Shown here: piece by piece, positions 1 to 12,484 of the stretch
How positions within the stretch are numbered: the first letter of the stretch is position 1
Layout: the number at the start of each line of letters is the position of its first letter
From: Stenogyne calaminthoides
Lineage: Eukaryota > Streptophyta > Magnoliopsida > Lamiales > Lamiaceae
Length of the DNA stretch: 64,000 nt
NCBI GenBank assembly: GCA_037126765.1
Contig: JBBCBC010000022.1
Span: 16,645,758-16,709,757, forward strand
Direction: 5' to 3'
The notes under the pieces: model-generated
The model's input: only the letters and a program-made list of their open reading frames with translations
Databases searched by the model: none
What the model was told of the DNA's origin: nothing
Position numbers and translations under genes: made by a program

Positions 1-2208
1 CTTTGTTGTTTTCTCATTTTCATTCTCATATTACCCGAGATACTAACACTTGAAATTCTTCTCAAAACGCTTCTTCAAATCTTCATACCTTCATACATTC
101 TTCGAAATGGAGTTTTCTAAATATCCTATGATTAAAGATCTTGCCCAAACAGAGAAACCATATCTTTAGCATGTGGTTGCCATGATCGACAACAAAATCA
201 CATCGACCTAAGAAGAAGCCCTAAATATGCTTCGAGTTGCTCGACAGCACAGGCTGGTGAGCAATATGCCAGATAGAGAATTATCTCAAGAGGTGCTACA
301 GTTTGTAACCAATCTTCGTGAAGGAGAGCGGTGTTCATTAGTTTCGCAGTTAAGTTTTGGAACTTATGCGAAATCTAAAGCAGCTGCTATCTGCACCAGA
401 GAGGTAATATTGACTCTTGATGATATTAATGTTGTTTTTGAGTTGAATGATAAAGGTGAGGACCTAGCATTATATATGGCTGGCAAAGAGCAAGAAATTT
501 TGGACCGTTGTGCAGAAACAATGACGGAATTCATAGGAGCTCAGCAGAAACGTTGTTAAAGGCAAAATACAAAGTCTTGATTGATATTGTGGCCAAGTGC
601 TTGATGAGAACTTCTGGAAGTTTGCAAGTTAGCCGAAACAAGTTGAGGCTCGTGGCTGCGATTGAGGATTCTCCAAGAGTTGATTTCAACTAGCTGAAAT
701 TCGAAGCAGACAACATCCTTCATCAAAATCAAAAGCTGTGTTTCGAAAAAGGGGCATTCCAGAAGTCTGGGAAGATACTGTTTGGTACAAAGATAAGTTT
801 TTTTCTTGAAACATTGCCCAAGGATAATGAATTTTTTATTTTTGTAGTTAAGTTCTCACGAAATCGAGTCATGCTTTGAAAGCTAGCAACAGGGAGAAAG
901 AAGCGAGCTACTTCAGAAAGTCTCAGTGGCACGACTCAGGAAGTGGAAGAATCTGAGTCCGATCAGGACAATGGTTCTATTGCTGAAGTGACTCAGAGGA
1001 GAGTCAGGAAAGGGTCAGAAAAACACACTGAGGAGTCAGGAGAAGAAGAGAAGAGGAAGAAAACTCTTGATTTGTTAAGAGTAAAAAGAGAAGCCGGGGA
1101 GAAAAAAAAGCCTCAAGACGAGCGGAAGCGAAAGAAGAAAAAGCTCAAGACCATTCGAGAGCGAGAGTCAGGAGAGAATTCTCCATTAGATACCTTTGCC
1201 AGAGTGGTATCACAAACCACTGAAAATGAACCTATTCAGGAAGAAGCTATTCCTGAGGGAGGAGGTGATGAGGAGGATTTCTTTACTGAGGTACTCGGTA
1301 CTAGTATTTGCACTGATAGGATTACCCAAGAAATCTTCACAGGTTCTCAAAAACCTGCTGAAGAGAGCCAAATGACCATCCCACCCACACAACCCTAAGA
1401 GCCATATATTTCTATACCTTCAGAGGCTCATTCTAGCTCTAAAGAGGAGGCGCCTGTTCCTGAACTCAGGAAAGGTGAAGCAGAAGAGAGAGAATGGAGA
1501 CAGAAAGCTGAGAGATTTGTCCTGGACAAATACCCTGAACTCTCAGACTATCCTGATCTTCAGGATATGTTCCTCAGGTTGAAAATTGCAATGCTGATAG
1601 TGAATCAATCTTTTGGCATGATGCTGAAAATTGGCAACTTTAGAGGAGAAGAATTCTAGGCGGAGGAAGTTGCTGAGCTAGATGCCTTCTCAAGCCTAGG
1701 GAAGAAAATACTAAGGATCAAAAACTTTGAATTTGATGCCTTAGTGAAAAAGAAAGTTGCTGAAAGGAAGGTTGTCACCCAGCCTGAAGGAGAAGCCAGT
1801 GAAAAGGACAGAGATGATCAAGAGCCCACTCATGAAAAAGATGCTGGAGATATTCCTGAAGGAAGCAAGAAGGCTGTTGAATCCAGTGTTGATGCTACCA
1901 TTCAGGGGGAACAAACTCAGGATGATCCACCTTTGCAGATGATCACTTTTACACAAACCGTCCATTATCAGAAGGAGCCTGAAGTCATATTAACTGAGAT
2001 TGCAGATGTTGGAGTTCAGACTGACACTGAGGAATAGATTCCACCTCCAACTGTTGACTTCACACTTGTTCTGGACAGAATCTCCAAGTTTGAGCCAATG
2101 ATTAATCACATATCAAAGCTTGTTGATGTTCAGACTACTCAGGGAGAGACCCTCAACAGATGAGTTCTTCAATGGTCACATCTGAGCAGGTAAACTCACT
2201 TACCACTG

Positions 2209-3995
2209 TTTTGGGAGATGAATTTATTAGAGATTTTGATTAGATCCCAAAACCCCTGAGTATGACATGTTTCAGGATAATCTTGTTAGTATAGGATCAG
2301 GTTTCAAATTGTATTTAGATTCAGGATTATCTGCACCATGTATAGTCAGTAGATATAGTTCAGGATAAGATAGGTTTAACAAAGTTTTGGTATGAAGATC
2401 TCTAAAGACTCCTGAAGACCAAGAACATACTGAAGACCTAAAACATACTGAAGTTCAGAAGAACCTTAAGAACGAAGATCCTGAAGACCAGAAGATCCTG
2501 AAGACTATTTTGTACTGAATCAAAAGACCCTAAATAAGTCACTTCTAGTTTAATAGTGTTTGTTCATTCTTAGTACAAACAAAGGGAATGTCATACGTTT
2601 GTGAACCCTGAGGAAAATATCAGATCAGTGTGGTTGACTAAAAGAGCCATTTTGTTTGTCTCTGTTCAAAGGAAGATTTCAACCAATGAGGAGGCGACAA
2701 CAGCGTACTTTACTGACACTAAAACCGAAAAGTCCCTGAAGAATGTCAGCATTGATGTTTGTCTTGTTCACAGAAATTGGTGATTGGCTGCTTGTCTGGA
2801 TATTTCCTAAAACATGCAAGGGTGCGTTCAAACCCTAATATAGCCGTTCATCAATTACTCAAAGAAGAAAACCTAGATGCTATCTCTCCAACGGATAGTT
2901 TTTCAAAGGTAGACTTCTAGAGAGTTGCCTATAAATACCAGAGGCCTTGGAAATTTCAAGGTTACGGGAAATCAAAGCAACTCCAGAGCTCATTCATATT
3001 CAAGCAATCTTGTGAAGCACTCGAAACCCTAAGAATTTCCCAAGTGTTTCATCATTGAAGAGAGCTCATCTACTAAGAATAGATTTAAGATATATCCAAA
3101 GCTTAGTTAGAGATATCCTAGCCTTTTACTTGTGTTTGATTGTAGAAAGGATATCTCACCTTAGTTGGAAACCAACCAAAACCCAAACCCTTTGATTAGG
3201 TAGTTTGTGTGTCTAGTTGTTGGAGAAGTGAGAGTTGTAAAGAGTAAGTAAGTTGTTGTGTTCAGTCTGAAAACTCTAGAGAAGAAGTTAGTAATGATTG
3301 TTCAGTCTGAACGCTTGTGTGTGTGTTGAGTTAGTAAGCTGCAGTAGTTCAGTCTGAAAACTCGTGGTAGAAAGTTAGTAAGATGCAGTAGTTCAGCCTG
3401 AAAGCTTAAGGTAGTAGAAGTAGTGTGTTAAGAAATTTCTCTGAGGATCAAAGAGAGTGGACGTAGGAGCTTGAGCCTCTGAACCACTATAATTGCTGTG
3501 TTGTTTGCTTTCTATTTTGCATTATTACCTGTTGCATATTTTCACTGAAAGCATCCTGAAGTTTTCTGATATTCAGCTGGAAACAATCCTCTGAAGTTGC
3601 ATCAATTTATTAACAGCCTTAATCACTGTTTTATTAAGAAAAGATTTTCAGCAAAGTAAAACTAGTATAAACTTAGGGCCTACATATTCCGTACTCTAGA
3701 TAAGCTAGTATAGATAATTGTCAAACTGATCAACTCTCCTGAGTAGTCAGTAAGATTATTATCTACTCCAAGCTTATTTGGACTCTGTTGTAGAAACTCA
3801 GAATCAGTTGAGCTAATCTGAAGTCCCTGAAAGCCGCTCAGTAGACTTTGACTCAGGGCATTTTGTGCTTCTCAGGACTGAAACTCAGGACAACCTGACT
3901 CTCTGATTATAAGTATTTTCTGAAAAGTTTAAAATCACTATACACGTGTATTCCCCCCCATACACGTGTGGAACTCGTTTACCCCGAGACCAACA
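2209..3995 (+). mobile_element. Solo LTR, family A, target duplication CACTG
   Basis: A single 1787-bp LTR is flanked by CACTG at 2204-2208 and CACTG at 3996-4000. It starts TTTTGGGAGATG, where relatives start TGTTGGGAGATG, so the first TG is mutated to TT, and it ends CAACA. Removing it and one CACTG restores a continuous envelope-like reading across the site. No internal domain is present, which is the signature of LTR-LTR recombination after a full insertion. Inside are a TATA box (2930), degenerate repeats around 3230-3430, and the twin CACGTG hairpin near the right end. Confidence 0.9.
2930..2937 (+). promoter_or_regulatory. TATA box of family A LTR
   Basis: TATAAATA lies in the context GCCTATAAATACC, about 720 bp into the LTR. 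The same position in the other A LTRs carries the same box (28624, 40958), so it is the likely U3 promoter element. Confidence 0.65.
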
Positions 3996-5400
3996 CACTG
4001 TCTTTGGTACTAAGTTTACTGAGTTAGATACTAGATCGGGTGTTGTATCTAGAGATGTGTTGGAAGAAATGGAGAAGAAGTTTGAGTTGAGGTCAAAGTT
4101 GTTGGAAGATATGTTGAAGACCATGACATATGAGCTAATTAAGTCTGCTGTTGAAGAGATGAGTACTTCACTCATCGACAAGAAGCGTACAATCTATGGT
4201 GGTCTTGCCAAAGACACGGCAACAGGGTTGAATATACTTCAACGGATGCAGGATGAAAACTTCCTTATTGCTGCTGATTTATGGTCTGTGGGAAGGGCCA
4301 AATGTACATGGACAGAACCATCTCTGAAATATTGGTGAATTATAATGCCAAAAAGCAAGAAAGTTATAATAAACTTGTTGCTCTGCCCACTTTTGAAGGA
4401 AAAAAGCCTGAAGCTGAATCGGTCATTCGTTGAGGTGGAAAGTTGAAGGAACCAGAGGTTGTAATTCATCTTGAAGTTGCTATTGAAGTCATAGAGTAGC
4501 ATGCTAAAAGACAGAGAGCTCAGGAATCGAGCAAGATGGGAGAAGCTCATGGTGTTCTAAATCCTCCAAAACCAACTGAACAGAAGATATCTACTGCCTT
4601 TGTTGAAAAGCCTATTCAGAGGAAGAAATGGCCTGAGAAGCCAATCAGGAGATAATTATCAGAGGAATTTTCTGAAGAAGATGTTCTTGAAAATGAAGCA
4701 CAAAAAAGTGAAGAATCTGAAGCTGATGACCTATTCAAAGAAGGCTTCGGTGAATATGATATTGCTTGTAAGAGAATTAACTGAGATTGACATAATTCTG
4801 TGAAGATGATTGAAGCTGAGAAGACCCCAATAGAGATGAATGATAATTGGAGCAAGCCAAGAAGGGGTTTGTGTTCAATTACGACATTTTACAAACTTGG
4901 CCTCATTCTATCTCTAATAGAGATGATGCATTCATTGCATATCTCCTGAGGAACTTCACTGATGTATGCCAAAGGTGGTTCAATCTGTTTGATACTTTGG
5001 GATATCAACTATGACTCATCTATGCAGACTTCGTGGATCATGTTGAATATCTTGAACTGACAGGAAATGATGCAAGGATCATTCAGGAAAGAGAAGAGCT
5101 GAAGAAAAGATACTATGGGATGTTTAACTTGGAACCACCATCTGGTGAGATTGAGTCTGAAGATAAGTGAAGTTTGATTTCTTTTGTTCAGTAGAGTAAG
5201 ATAAACAATGTATTCTATACTTTTGTTTTGACATCAATGAAACTCTAATGATTTCTATTCTAAAATGATATTGCCTCATTATCTTACTGATGTTTATTAT
5301 TGCTAAACCTATTTTTACTTACTGATAAAGAATTGAAAACTGAATAGATGATAGGTTTTTGTTCTTTTTGGAAATTGTAATAAGAAGTTTTGGCATCATC

Positions 5401-5413
5401 AAAAAGGGGGAAA
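5401..5413 (+). other. Polypurine tract of A1
   Basis: AAAAAGGGGGAAA lies directly before the 3' LTR and is preceded by TTTTGGCATCATC. This is the plus-strand primer of reverse transcription, and the sequence is typical of Sireviruses. Confidence 0.85.
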
Positions 5414-5414
5414 T

Positions 5415-7149
5415 TGTTGGGAGATGAATTTAATAAAGATTTTGATTAGATCCCAAAACCCCTGAGTATGACATGTATCAAGATATCTTGGTAGATATGG
5501 ATCAGGTTTTCTATAGGTGATATGATCAGGATTATCAACACTATGTATAGTCAGCAGAAATAGATCAGGATAGATAGATTTGTTCAAATAACCTGAAGAT
5601 TCAGAAGACCCTGAAGACTCAGAAGATCCTCAAACCCTGAAGATCCTGAAGACTCAGAAGATCGTGAAACCCGAATATCCTGAAGACTGTTTGTACTGAC
5701 TTATAGGACCCTGAACAACTATTTCGAAGTAAATAATGTCTTATTCATTCTTAGTACAAACAAAGGAAATGTTACACATTCGTGGACATTAAGAAACATA
5801 TCAATTCAGTGTGGTTGACCTAAAAAAGAGCCGTTTTGTTTGTCTCTATTGAAAGAAAGAACTCGACCAATGAGGAAGCGACAACAATGTACTATACTGA
5901 CACTGAAAGCGACATCTCACTAAGGAAATGTCAGGACTGATATCTTCCAGTTCACAGAAGTTGGTCATTGGCTGCATGGCTGTTTCTTACCCAAACCATG
6001 CAAGGGTATGTTCAAACCCTAAAAATAGCCGTTCATCACACTCCATAAGAGGAAACCCTTGAAGACTATTTCTCCAATGGATAGTTTTTCAAGAGTGACT
6101 CTTAGAGTTACCTATAAATACCGAAGGCCTTGTACTCATTCAAGGTTACGGGGAATCAAGCAACTCTAGAGCTCAAGTATATTCAAGTTTATTTTGAAGC
6201 ACTCGAAATCCTAAAGATTTCCCAAGTGTTTCATCTTTGAAGAGAGCTCATATACTAAGCCTAGCGTTGTTAAGATTCAAAGCTTAGTAGAGATATCCTA
6301 GCCTTTGCATTTGTTCTTATTTGTAAAGGATATCTCAACCCTAGTTGGAAACCAAACTAAAACCAAAACCCTAAGTGTTAGGTAGTTTGTGTAGTTTGTT
6401 GTTTGGAAGTTGAGAGTGTTGTTGTAAAAGTTAGTAAGCTGGTGTGACAGTCTGAAAACTTGAGAGAGTAGTAGTTCCGAGCACTAGGATTCAGGAAGTA
6501 GATCCTGCGGATCAGATTACATTTGAGAGGTAATTCTGGTCAGTGTACCTTGGCACTCTAAACCCAAGTAATTCCTAAGGTTTTAAGGAATTCCCCTGAG
6601 GTCAGGCAGAGTGGACATAGGAGCTTGAGTCTCTGAACCACTATAATTGTTATGTTTTTTATTGCTTTCTCTGTTACATTTGTTGCTGCATATTTTCACT
6701 GAAACCATACAAAGGTTTTCTAATTCGGTTGGAAACAATCTACTGAAAGTGCATTAACTTGGTCACAACTTAATCATCATTTTCATAAAGGAAAAAGTAT
6801 TTTCAGCAAGTTAAAACTAGTATAAACTTAGGGTCTACACTTTCCGCACCTTAGCTAGCTAGTATAGATAGCTATCAAACTGAACAACTCTACTGAATAT
6901 TTAGTAAGACTGTTATCTGTGTAAAGCTACTCAGGATTATAGCACTCCGGATCAATTGAGCTAATCTAAAGGAGTGAAAGCAAGCTCAGAGTTATTGTCT
7001 CAGTAGACTATTACTCAGAGTGATTTGTGCTTCTCAGGAAGGTCTGACTCGCTGATCAACAAGTTTTGAAAAGTTGAAAAATACTATATACGTGTATTTC
7101 CCCCCCCCCACCCCCCATACATGTGTGAGACTCGTACTTGGGACCAACA
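5415..7149 (+). repeat. 3' LTR of Sirevirus A1
   Basis: The LTR is 1735 bp from TGTTGGGAGATG to CAACA. It aligns along its length with the solo LTR at 2209 and more loosely with the longer LTR pair at 27689 and 39998. Near the end is a long C-run (about 7100-7126) between degenerate CACGTG-like arms. Confidence 0.88.
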
Positions 7150-8366
7150 AGACCTCTCGAAGATGTACTTCAGATTAACATCAGAAGAATCAGTAAGTTG
7201 TGCTAAGATAACTTGCATCTGAAGACTCAATCGGGTAGACTCATCAAACTTAACTGATCAGGTCAGTTGAAACAGGTGACAACTACAAAGTTACATACTA
7301 CGAGCAAGTCGATCAGACAAGAAGAATGTTATCCTAAGTTGGTGAATCAAGCATCGAATAACTCTATTTGATATCCAATGAGAACAAGACACGCATGTAC
7401 AGAACTGACAATGCATGACAAAGTGGTTATGAGTCAAATGGCTATAAAGGACGACGAAGCACGTATTTCTCCATGCCGCCTCTGAGCACGTCAAATCAGA
7501 CTTGCATACCTACGTTAAATAGATCGAAGCTCGAATTGCTATCCAACGGCTAGTTCGATTTTGTGCCTATATATATGGGATCAAACCTTCAGAGTAAGGT
7601 TACGGAAATAATCCAAAGCTCTAGTATAAGTTATTTCCGCACGAAGAACACAAAGAACTCAAGAATATTTCTAAGTATTCGTCCTATATTTTCTTAGCAG
7701 AAATCTCATCCTTTAGCTTAAGGCTACCCAAATACTAGGATAGATTTCCAGTTGGAAACCATACAATTCTTACCGAGTGTTAGGATAAGTTTGTTTTGCA
7801 AGATATCAAGCTAGGGTTTCTAGTCTTGATTTTTGGGATTGTTGAGTGAGAACTCCATAAACATCTGTTTGTACGGTGTTGGACTAACACATTAAACTAA
7901 GTCAAGATTGGTTTAGTATGTGCCCCTGCTGATAGGGAAGAGTGGACGTAGGACCAGTTATCCGAATCACTATAAACCTTGTGTTGTTTATCTGCTTTAC
8001 ACTTACACACACATCTGATATTTGAACAAGCATGCATATTCTAAGTATAGACCAGTTCTGCACCAAGCAGCTGATCTGATTAGCCTGACACTTTTTCACC
8101 TGATCTTACAAGAAAGCTTAGAATCTAATTTATTCAAACTGGTTTTTCTACACGGGTTAAAACTGCTACCGCACATCAGCTGACCTGATAGACACCGAAC
8201 TGATCTGCTTCAAAGCAATCAATAAGTTGGATATCAGATCGTACTGATTCTCACATGCACTCTATCAGCACTTATCTGCCAAACACGCTGATCACGAAAA
8301 GTTTTGAAAGTTTATTCACCCCTCCCTACTAGACTTCCATCTCACGAATCCTGTTCGGGACCTACA
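7150..8366 (+). repeat. Family B LTR, 3' portion, interrupted by A1
   Basis: The sequence joins directly to the end of A1 and matches the solo B LTRs from their middle to their terminus GACCTACA (8366). It carries the family features: a TATA-like box near 7570, the stretch around 7940 with GAGTGGACGTAGG, and the C-rich run just before the end. Its left part must lie left of A1, outside the window. The expected target duplication on the right is CAGTA (8367-8371). Confidence 0.85.
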
Positions 8367-8972
8367 CAGTAGTTGGGCGACATGGCCTTTATTCTGCAGA
8401 AGATGGGCTTGTACACCTTTAATAGGGCATGGTAATAATGTTTCTAATGTTGGGCCTTTGCTTTTTCCGAATAAATTTGGGCATGGTGAGTATTGTTTTG
8501 AAAATTCAGATTTTGTAGATGGCCAGAGAATTATTTTGAATCTCCATTTTATGATGGGCTACCTGTTTATGAAAATGAAGAGCAGCCTGACATTGATCCC
8601 GTGTTTCCTATTTATGACACTGTGTCGGAAGACGAATTGTACGAAAATTTTGAGATGGAAAACGACGCCAATGATGATATTTTTCCAAGTTTTGATACGT
8701 CGTCCAACAAGTCATACCACGATGATGAAGGCTTTGACTCACAAAGTAACTATACTTTTTTTTATAATTAATGATAATTGTTTTATTGGCGATTCTCAGA
8801 AATATTACTATCGCCACAAGATTTTGAGCCACACTCGAACGTCTGACATTTTTGACCTCATATGCTTGGTGGCTTTCTTTTATCCCTCTAGAGATGAGAT
8901 CGATGCCGATTCGAGGACGAATCGTTTCAAAGAGGTAGAGAATGATGGAGATAAGATCGCGATGAAGATCTT
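8367..8972 (+). pseudogene. Relic of an older retroelement protein, acidic tail
   Basis: In the frame starting at 8520 an open stretch runs to TAA 8769. It encodes an acidic, tyrosine-rich segment containing DGLPVYENEEQPDIDPVF. Further on, in another phase, comes a tail reading DSRTNRFKEVENDGDK. Tails with DSRTN and FKE-type motifs are familiar from the C-termini of plant Ty3/gypsy polyproteins, so this is probably a Ty3/gypsy relic, but I could not test it. The longer ORF at 8458-9012 runs into the neighbouring LTR and is not real. The relic continues after the solo LTR at 10321. Confidence 0.4.
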
Positions 8973-10320
8973 TGTTGGGAAATTTGTAGTTTCGATGGAA
9001 GTTCCAAAATAGATTGTAATAGGACCAGTCAGACCTGTTAGCTTACTGATGACTTAGATATTAAATAAGATGACCAGCTGATTTGTATAGACAGCTGATG
9101 TAATAGATAAGTCACATATTGAGGGAGAACTCAATATGTATAAGATAAGTCTTGAAGATTAGAAGATCAGAAGACAACAAAACCAGAAGACCTACATCAG
9201 ATAACACAAAGAAGAATATGTAAGATGTGCTAAGACAACCTACATCAGAAGATTCAAATCAGGTAGACAGATGCTTTATCTCATCTGGTGAGATCCATCA
9301 GGAGACTACATCTAGTTACCTAGTATGAGCCAAAGTCAATTAGATAAGAAGAATGTTAATCTTGTTAGTAAATCAAGTGTCAAATTTGTGTACTTGTGAA
9401 CCAATGAGAAGAAGACAAGCACGTACGGAACTGACAAATGCAGGACTAATGCTTCAGAGTCCAACGACTACAAAGGACAAGCTTGCATGCTTTCGGCCAT
9501 GCCGCCTCTGAGCAAGTCACATCAAGCCTGCAATCCTACCTTAAATAGACCGAAATTCGAATTGCTCTCCAACGGCTAGTTCGATTTTGTGCCTATAAAT
9601 ATGGGATCAACCTTCATAGTAAGGTTACAGAAATTATATAAGCTCAAAGATCAAGCAAGATTTCCGCACGAAGTACACAAATCAAGAATATTTTCTAAGT
9701 GTTCATCCCATAATTCTTAGCATAGAATTCTTATCCTCTAGCTTTAGGCTACACAAATGCTAGGATAGAATTCCAGTTGGAACATACAAATCTTATACCC
9801 AAACCCACAAAGTTAGGTTAAGTTTGTTTAAGCAAGATTTCAGATTAGGGTTTCTAGTTTCTGATATCTGGGATTGTTGAGTGAGAACTCTTGAAATCAT
9901 CTAAGTGTAGATTGTTTAAGTGAGTGCCCCTACTGATAGGAAAGAGTGGACGTATGACGAGTTGTCCGAACCACTATAAATTTTATGTGGTTTATCTGGT
10001 TTACACTCTTAGCACACTACCTGCTTTATAGTCTATGCATGTTCTGAGTTTGGATCAGATTTACATTAAGCAACTGATCTGATCATCTTGACACCTTTGT
10101 CATCTGATCTAAAACAAATTACTCAGAATCTGACTTGAGCAAACTAGTTTTTCACACGGGTTAACTTATCTTGCGTACAGACAGTTGAGCTGATAGACGC
10201 CAAACTGATCTGCTTCCAAGTTGTCAGTAAGTCGGATATCAATTTGTACTCTTACACTCGCACTTTATTCACCCCTCCCCTCTAGACTTCTACCCTCACA
10301 AAACCCATTCGGGACCTACA
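8973..10320 (+). mobile_element. Solo LTR, family B, target duplication ATCTT
   Basis: The LTR is 1348 bp, from TGTTGGGAAATTTG to GGGACCTACA. It is flanked by perfect ATCTT duplications at 8968-8972 and 10321-10325. A TATA box lies at 9594-9601. There is no primer site or internal domain on either side, so this is the scar of LTR-LTR recombination. Confidence 0.93.
9594..9601 (+). promoter_or_regulatory. TATA box of family B LTR
   Basis: TATAAATA lies in the context GTGCCTATAAATATGG, preceded by a conserved block containing ACGGCTAGTTCGA. The solo LTR at 11013 has the same box at 11688-11695. Confidence 0.62.
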
Positions 10321-11012
10321 ATCTTAATTAATTATAAACACGATTTGATTAGGAAATTAGTTAATAGTGTAATTAATTAAATCTAATAGCAGTTATTATA
10401 TTTTCGTAAATAGTGTTAGGGTTTTATTATTTAAGCACCTCATTTGTAACCTTTTTATTAAGTTGAGTTATTTTATGAATTGAAAAATATTATTGAGAGA
10501 TTTCTCATGTTCCTCTTTGCCGGTATTCCAATGATTGGAATCAACGGATATTGAGAAGATTGTTTCGTTTCATTCATGCTTCTCCCTGCATCATCTACTA
10601 ATTGTGAATCATCATCTAATCATATGAATTTTCTATTTCAAAATTTTGCAATTCTATGTAGAGTAATTTATGATATAATCCTTCTGCGCCCAAAAGAATG
10701 CTAAGAGAGCTAAAATAGGTTTTATGAAAATGTAGATTAAGTACGTTTACAGGACACAATTTCTTTTATCTTCATCGTCTGACAATCACTTAATTACTCA
10801 AGTTATCATTAAACTTTACTCACAATCAATTATGATATTCATAAATGAACTTAATCTACATTTTCGTAAAACCTGTTTCAACCCTCTGGGGATACTTTTT
10901 GGGAACAAAGCAAGTAATATTTATATCTTCAAAATCTATACCATTCATTTTTCTTCATTCATCTATGTCGTTAAATTTTATGAGTTTGACTTATTTATAT
11001 AATAATTTTTAA
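10321..11012. other. Old AT-rich sequence between two solo LTRs
   Basis: This AT-rich stretch continues the relic broken by the solo LTR. It may be the 3' untranslated end or LTR of the older element. It carries a MITE-like inverted repeat at 10689-10903. I see no open frame of note. Confidence 0.45.
10689..10903. repeat. MITE-like inverted repeat, about 215 bp
   Basis: Imperfect inverted arms of about 60 bp start CCCAAAAGAATGC on the left and, read on the minus strand, CCCAAAAAGTATCC on the right. The inner parts of both arms share ACGAAAATGTAGATTAAG with one mismatch. Size and shape fit a non-autonomous DNA transposon. I see no clear target duplication, so the superfamily is open. Confidence 0.5.
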
Positions 11013-12484
11013 TGTTGGGAAATTTGTAGTTTCAATGGAAGTTCCAAAACAGATAATGTAATAGGACCAGTCAGACCTGTTAGCTGACGGATGATCTAGA
11101 TAGCAGATAAGATGACCATCTAAAATGTATAGACAACTGATGTAACATATATGTCACATATGGAGGGGGAACTCAATATGTAGAGGTTAAGCCTTGAAGA
11201 TCAGATATGCTGAAGATCTGATGAAAGAAGAAGCAGACAAGCAGAGAAGCAGACATGATAGAAGACCGTCCAAAGACCTACATTAGATTACAACAAGAAC
11301 AGGTCAGTAAGTTGTGCTAAGGCAACTTACGAGCAAAAGACCTAAATCAGGTAGACAGATCAGTGTTCGAACTGATCTGTGTCAACTCCATCAGGTAACT
11401 ACTTCATTGTTACCTAGTACAAGGCCAGTGTTCATACAAGAAGAATGTCAACCTTGTGCTTATTCAAGTGATGCAAAGTGTACTTGATAGCCAATAAGAA
11501 GTCGAGAACGCACGTACGGAGTACTAACAATCTACAGAAAAGTGGTTCAGAGTCAAACGGCTAGAAATGACAAGCTTGCATGCTTTCGGCCATGCCGTCC
11601 CTGAAGCAAGTCAAGTCAAGTGTACAAACCTACCTAAAATAGACTGATGTTCGAATCGCTCTCCAACGGCTAGTTCGAAATCGTGTCTATAAATATGAGA
11701 TCAAACCTTCATAGTAAGGTTACGGAAATTATCATCAAGCTCAAGCACAAGCAAATTTCCACACGAAGAACATTGAATCGAAGCTCATTTTCTAAGTGTT
11801 CATCCCATTGTTCTTAGCATAGAATACTTATCCTCTAGCTTAAGGCTAGTATTCCAATTGGAACAATACAAATCTTATACCCAAACAATAGTTAGGTTAA
11901 GTTTGTTATAGCAAGATTTCAGGCTAGGGTTTCTAGATCTAATTTCTGGGATTGGTTGAGTGAGAACTCGTGAAACATCTGTTGGTTGTACTGTGTTGGA
12001 CTAACACAAATAACTAAGTCCAGTTGGTTAAGTTGGTGCCCCTGCTGATAGGGAAGAGTGGACGTAGGACAAGTTGTCGGAACCACTATAAATCTGTGTG
12101 CTTTTACTTTGTTTTACACTTATCTGCACACTACTTGTTATCTGCAGGCATATTCTGAATCTGGTTCAAATTAGCATCAAGCTACTGAACTGATCAGATT
12201 GACACTTTGGTCATTTGATCTAAAACAGATTGTTCAGAAATCTGATTGAGTAAAACTGGTTTTCACACGGGTTAACTAATCTTCCGCACCATCAGTTAAA
12301 CTGATAGACGCCGAACTGATCTGGTTCATACTGATCAGTAAGTCGGATATCAGTCCATACTGATTCACACCGCACTCTGATCAGCATTACTTGCATATCA
12401 CACCTAATCCACAAAAAAATTTTGAAGTCTATTCACCCCTCCCCTCTAGACTTCCACCCTCACTGAACCCGTTTGGGACCTACA
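11013..12484 (+). mobile_element. Solo LTR, family B, target duplication TTTAA/TTTAT
   Basis: The LTR is 1472 bp, from TGTTGGGAAATTTG to GGGACCTACA. It is flanked by TTTAA (11008-11012) and TTTAT (12485-12489), one mismatch. It is a separate event from the solo LTR at 8973, because each has its own duplication. A TATA box lies at 11688-11695. Confidence 0.85.

Larger units (their letters stand above)
107..5170 (+). pseudogene. Envelope-like ORF of Sirevirus A1, broken
   Basis: The frame begins at ATG 107 and ends near 5168-5170 after the residues RYYGMFNLEPP. The intact-frame A element further right has the same ending (RYYGMFNLEVP), which fixes both ends. The product is the third-ORF protein of Sireviruses. 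It is called envelope-like because of its place after pol, and its function is unproven. I see no clear signal peptide. The middle is acidic and lysine-rich, and the part around 4060-4160 looks coiled-coil. Breaks include TAG 167, TAA 209, a frameshift near 545, TAG 691, TAA 1396, TAG 1657, TAG 2035, a frameshift near 2160, the solo LTR at 2209-3995 and several stops after 4336. Many stops sit where the related copy suggests CAG, CAA or TGG, as expected from cytosine deamination. Confidence 0.8.
1..7149 (+). mobile_element. Sirevirus A1, 3' part (envelope-like ORF to 3' LTR)
   Basis: This is the right-hand part of a Ty1/copia Sirevirus whose gag and pol lie beyond the left edge of the window. 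In order it holds a decayed envelope-like ORF (107-5170), a spacer, a purine tract (5401-5413) and a 3' LTR (5415-7149). A solo LTR of the same family (2209-3995) is embedded in the ORF. The element ends in CAACA and then enters the middle of a family B LTR at 7150, so it was inserted into that LTR. Its own target duplication should be AGACC (7150-7154), but the left copy is outside the window. Confidence 0.88.

Noticed and set aside
1..5170. An integrated infectious virus with an envelope gene
   Set aside because: The ORF is envelope-like by position only. I see no signal peptide, fusion peptide or membrane anchor, and the context is a standard Sirevirus retrotransposon.
8458..9012. 184-codon ORF
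   Set aside because: It runs across the sharp start of the solo LTR at 8973, and its first half is out of phase with the acidic protein relic.
8973..12484. One B element with LTRs at 8973 and 11013
   Set aside because: Each LTR has its own target duplication, the sequence between is not B interior, and there is no primer site or purine tract.
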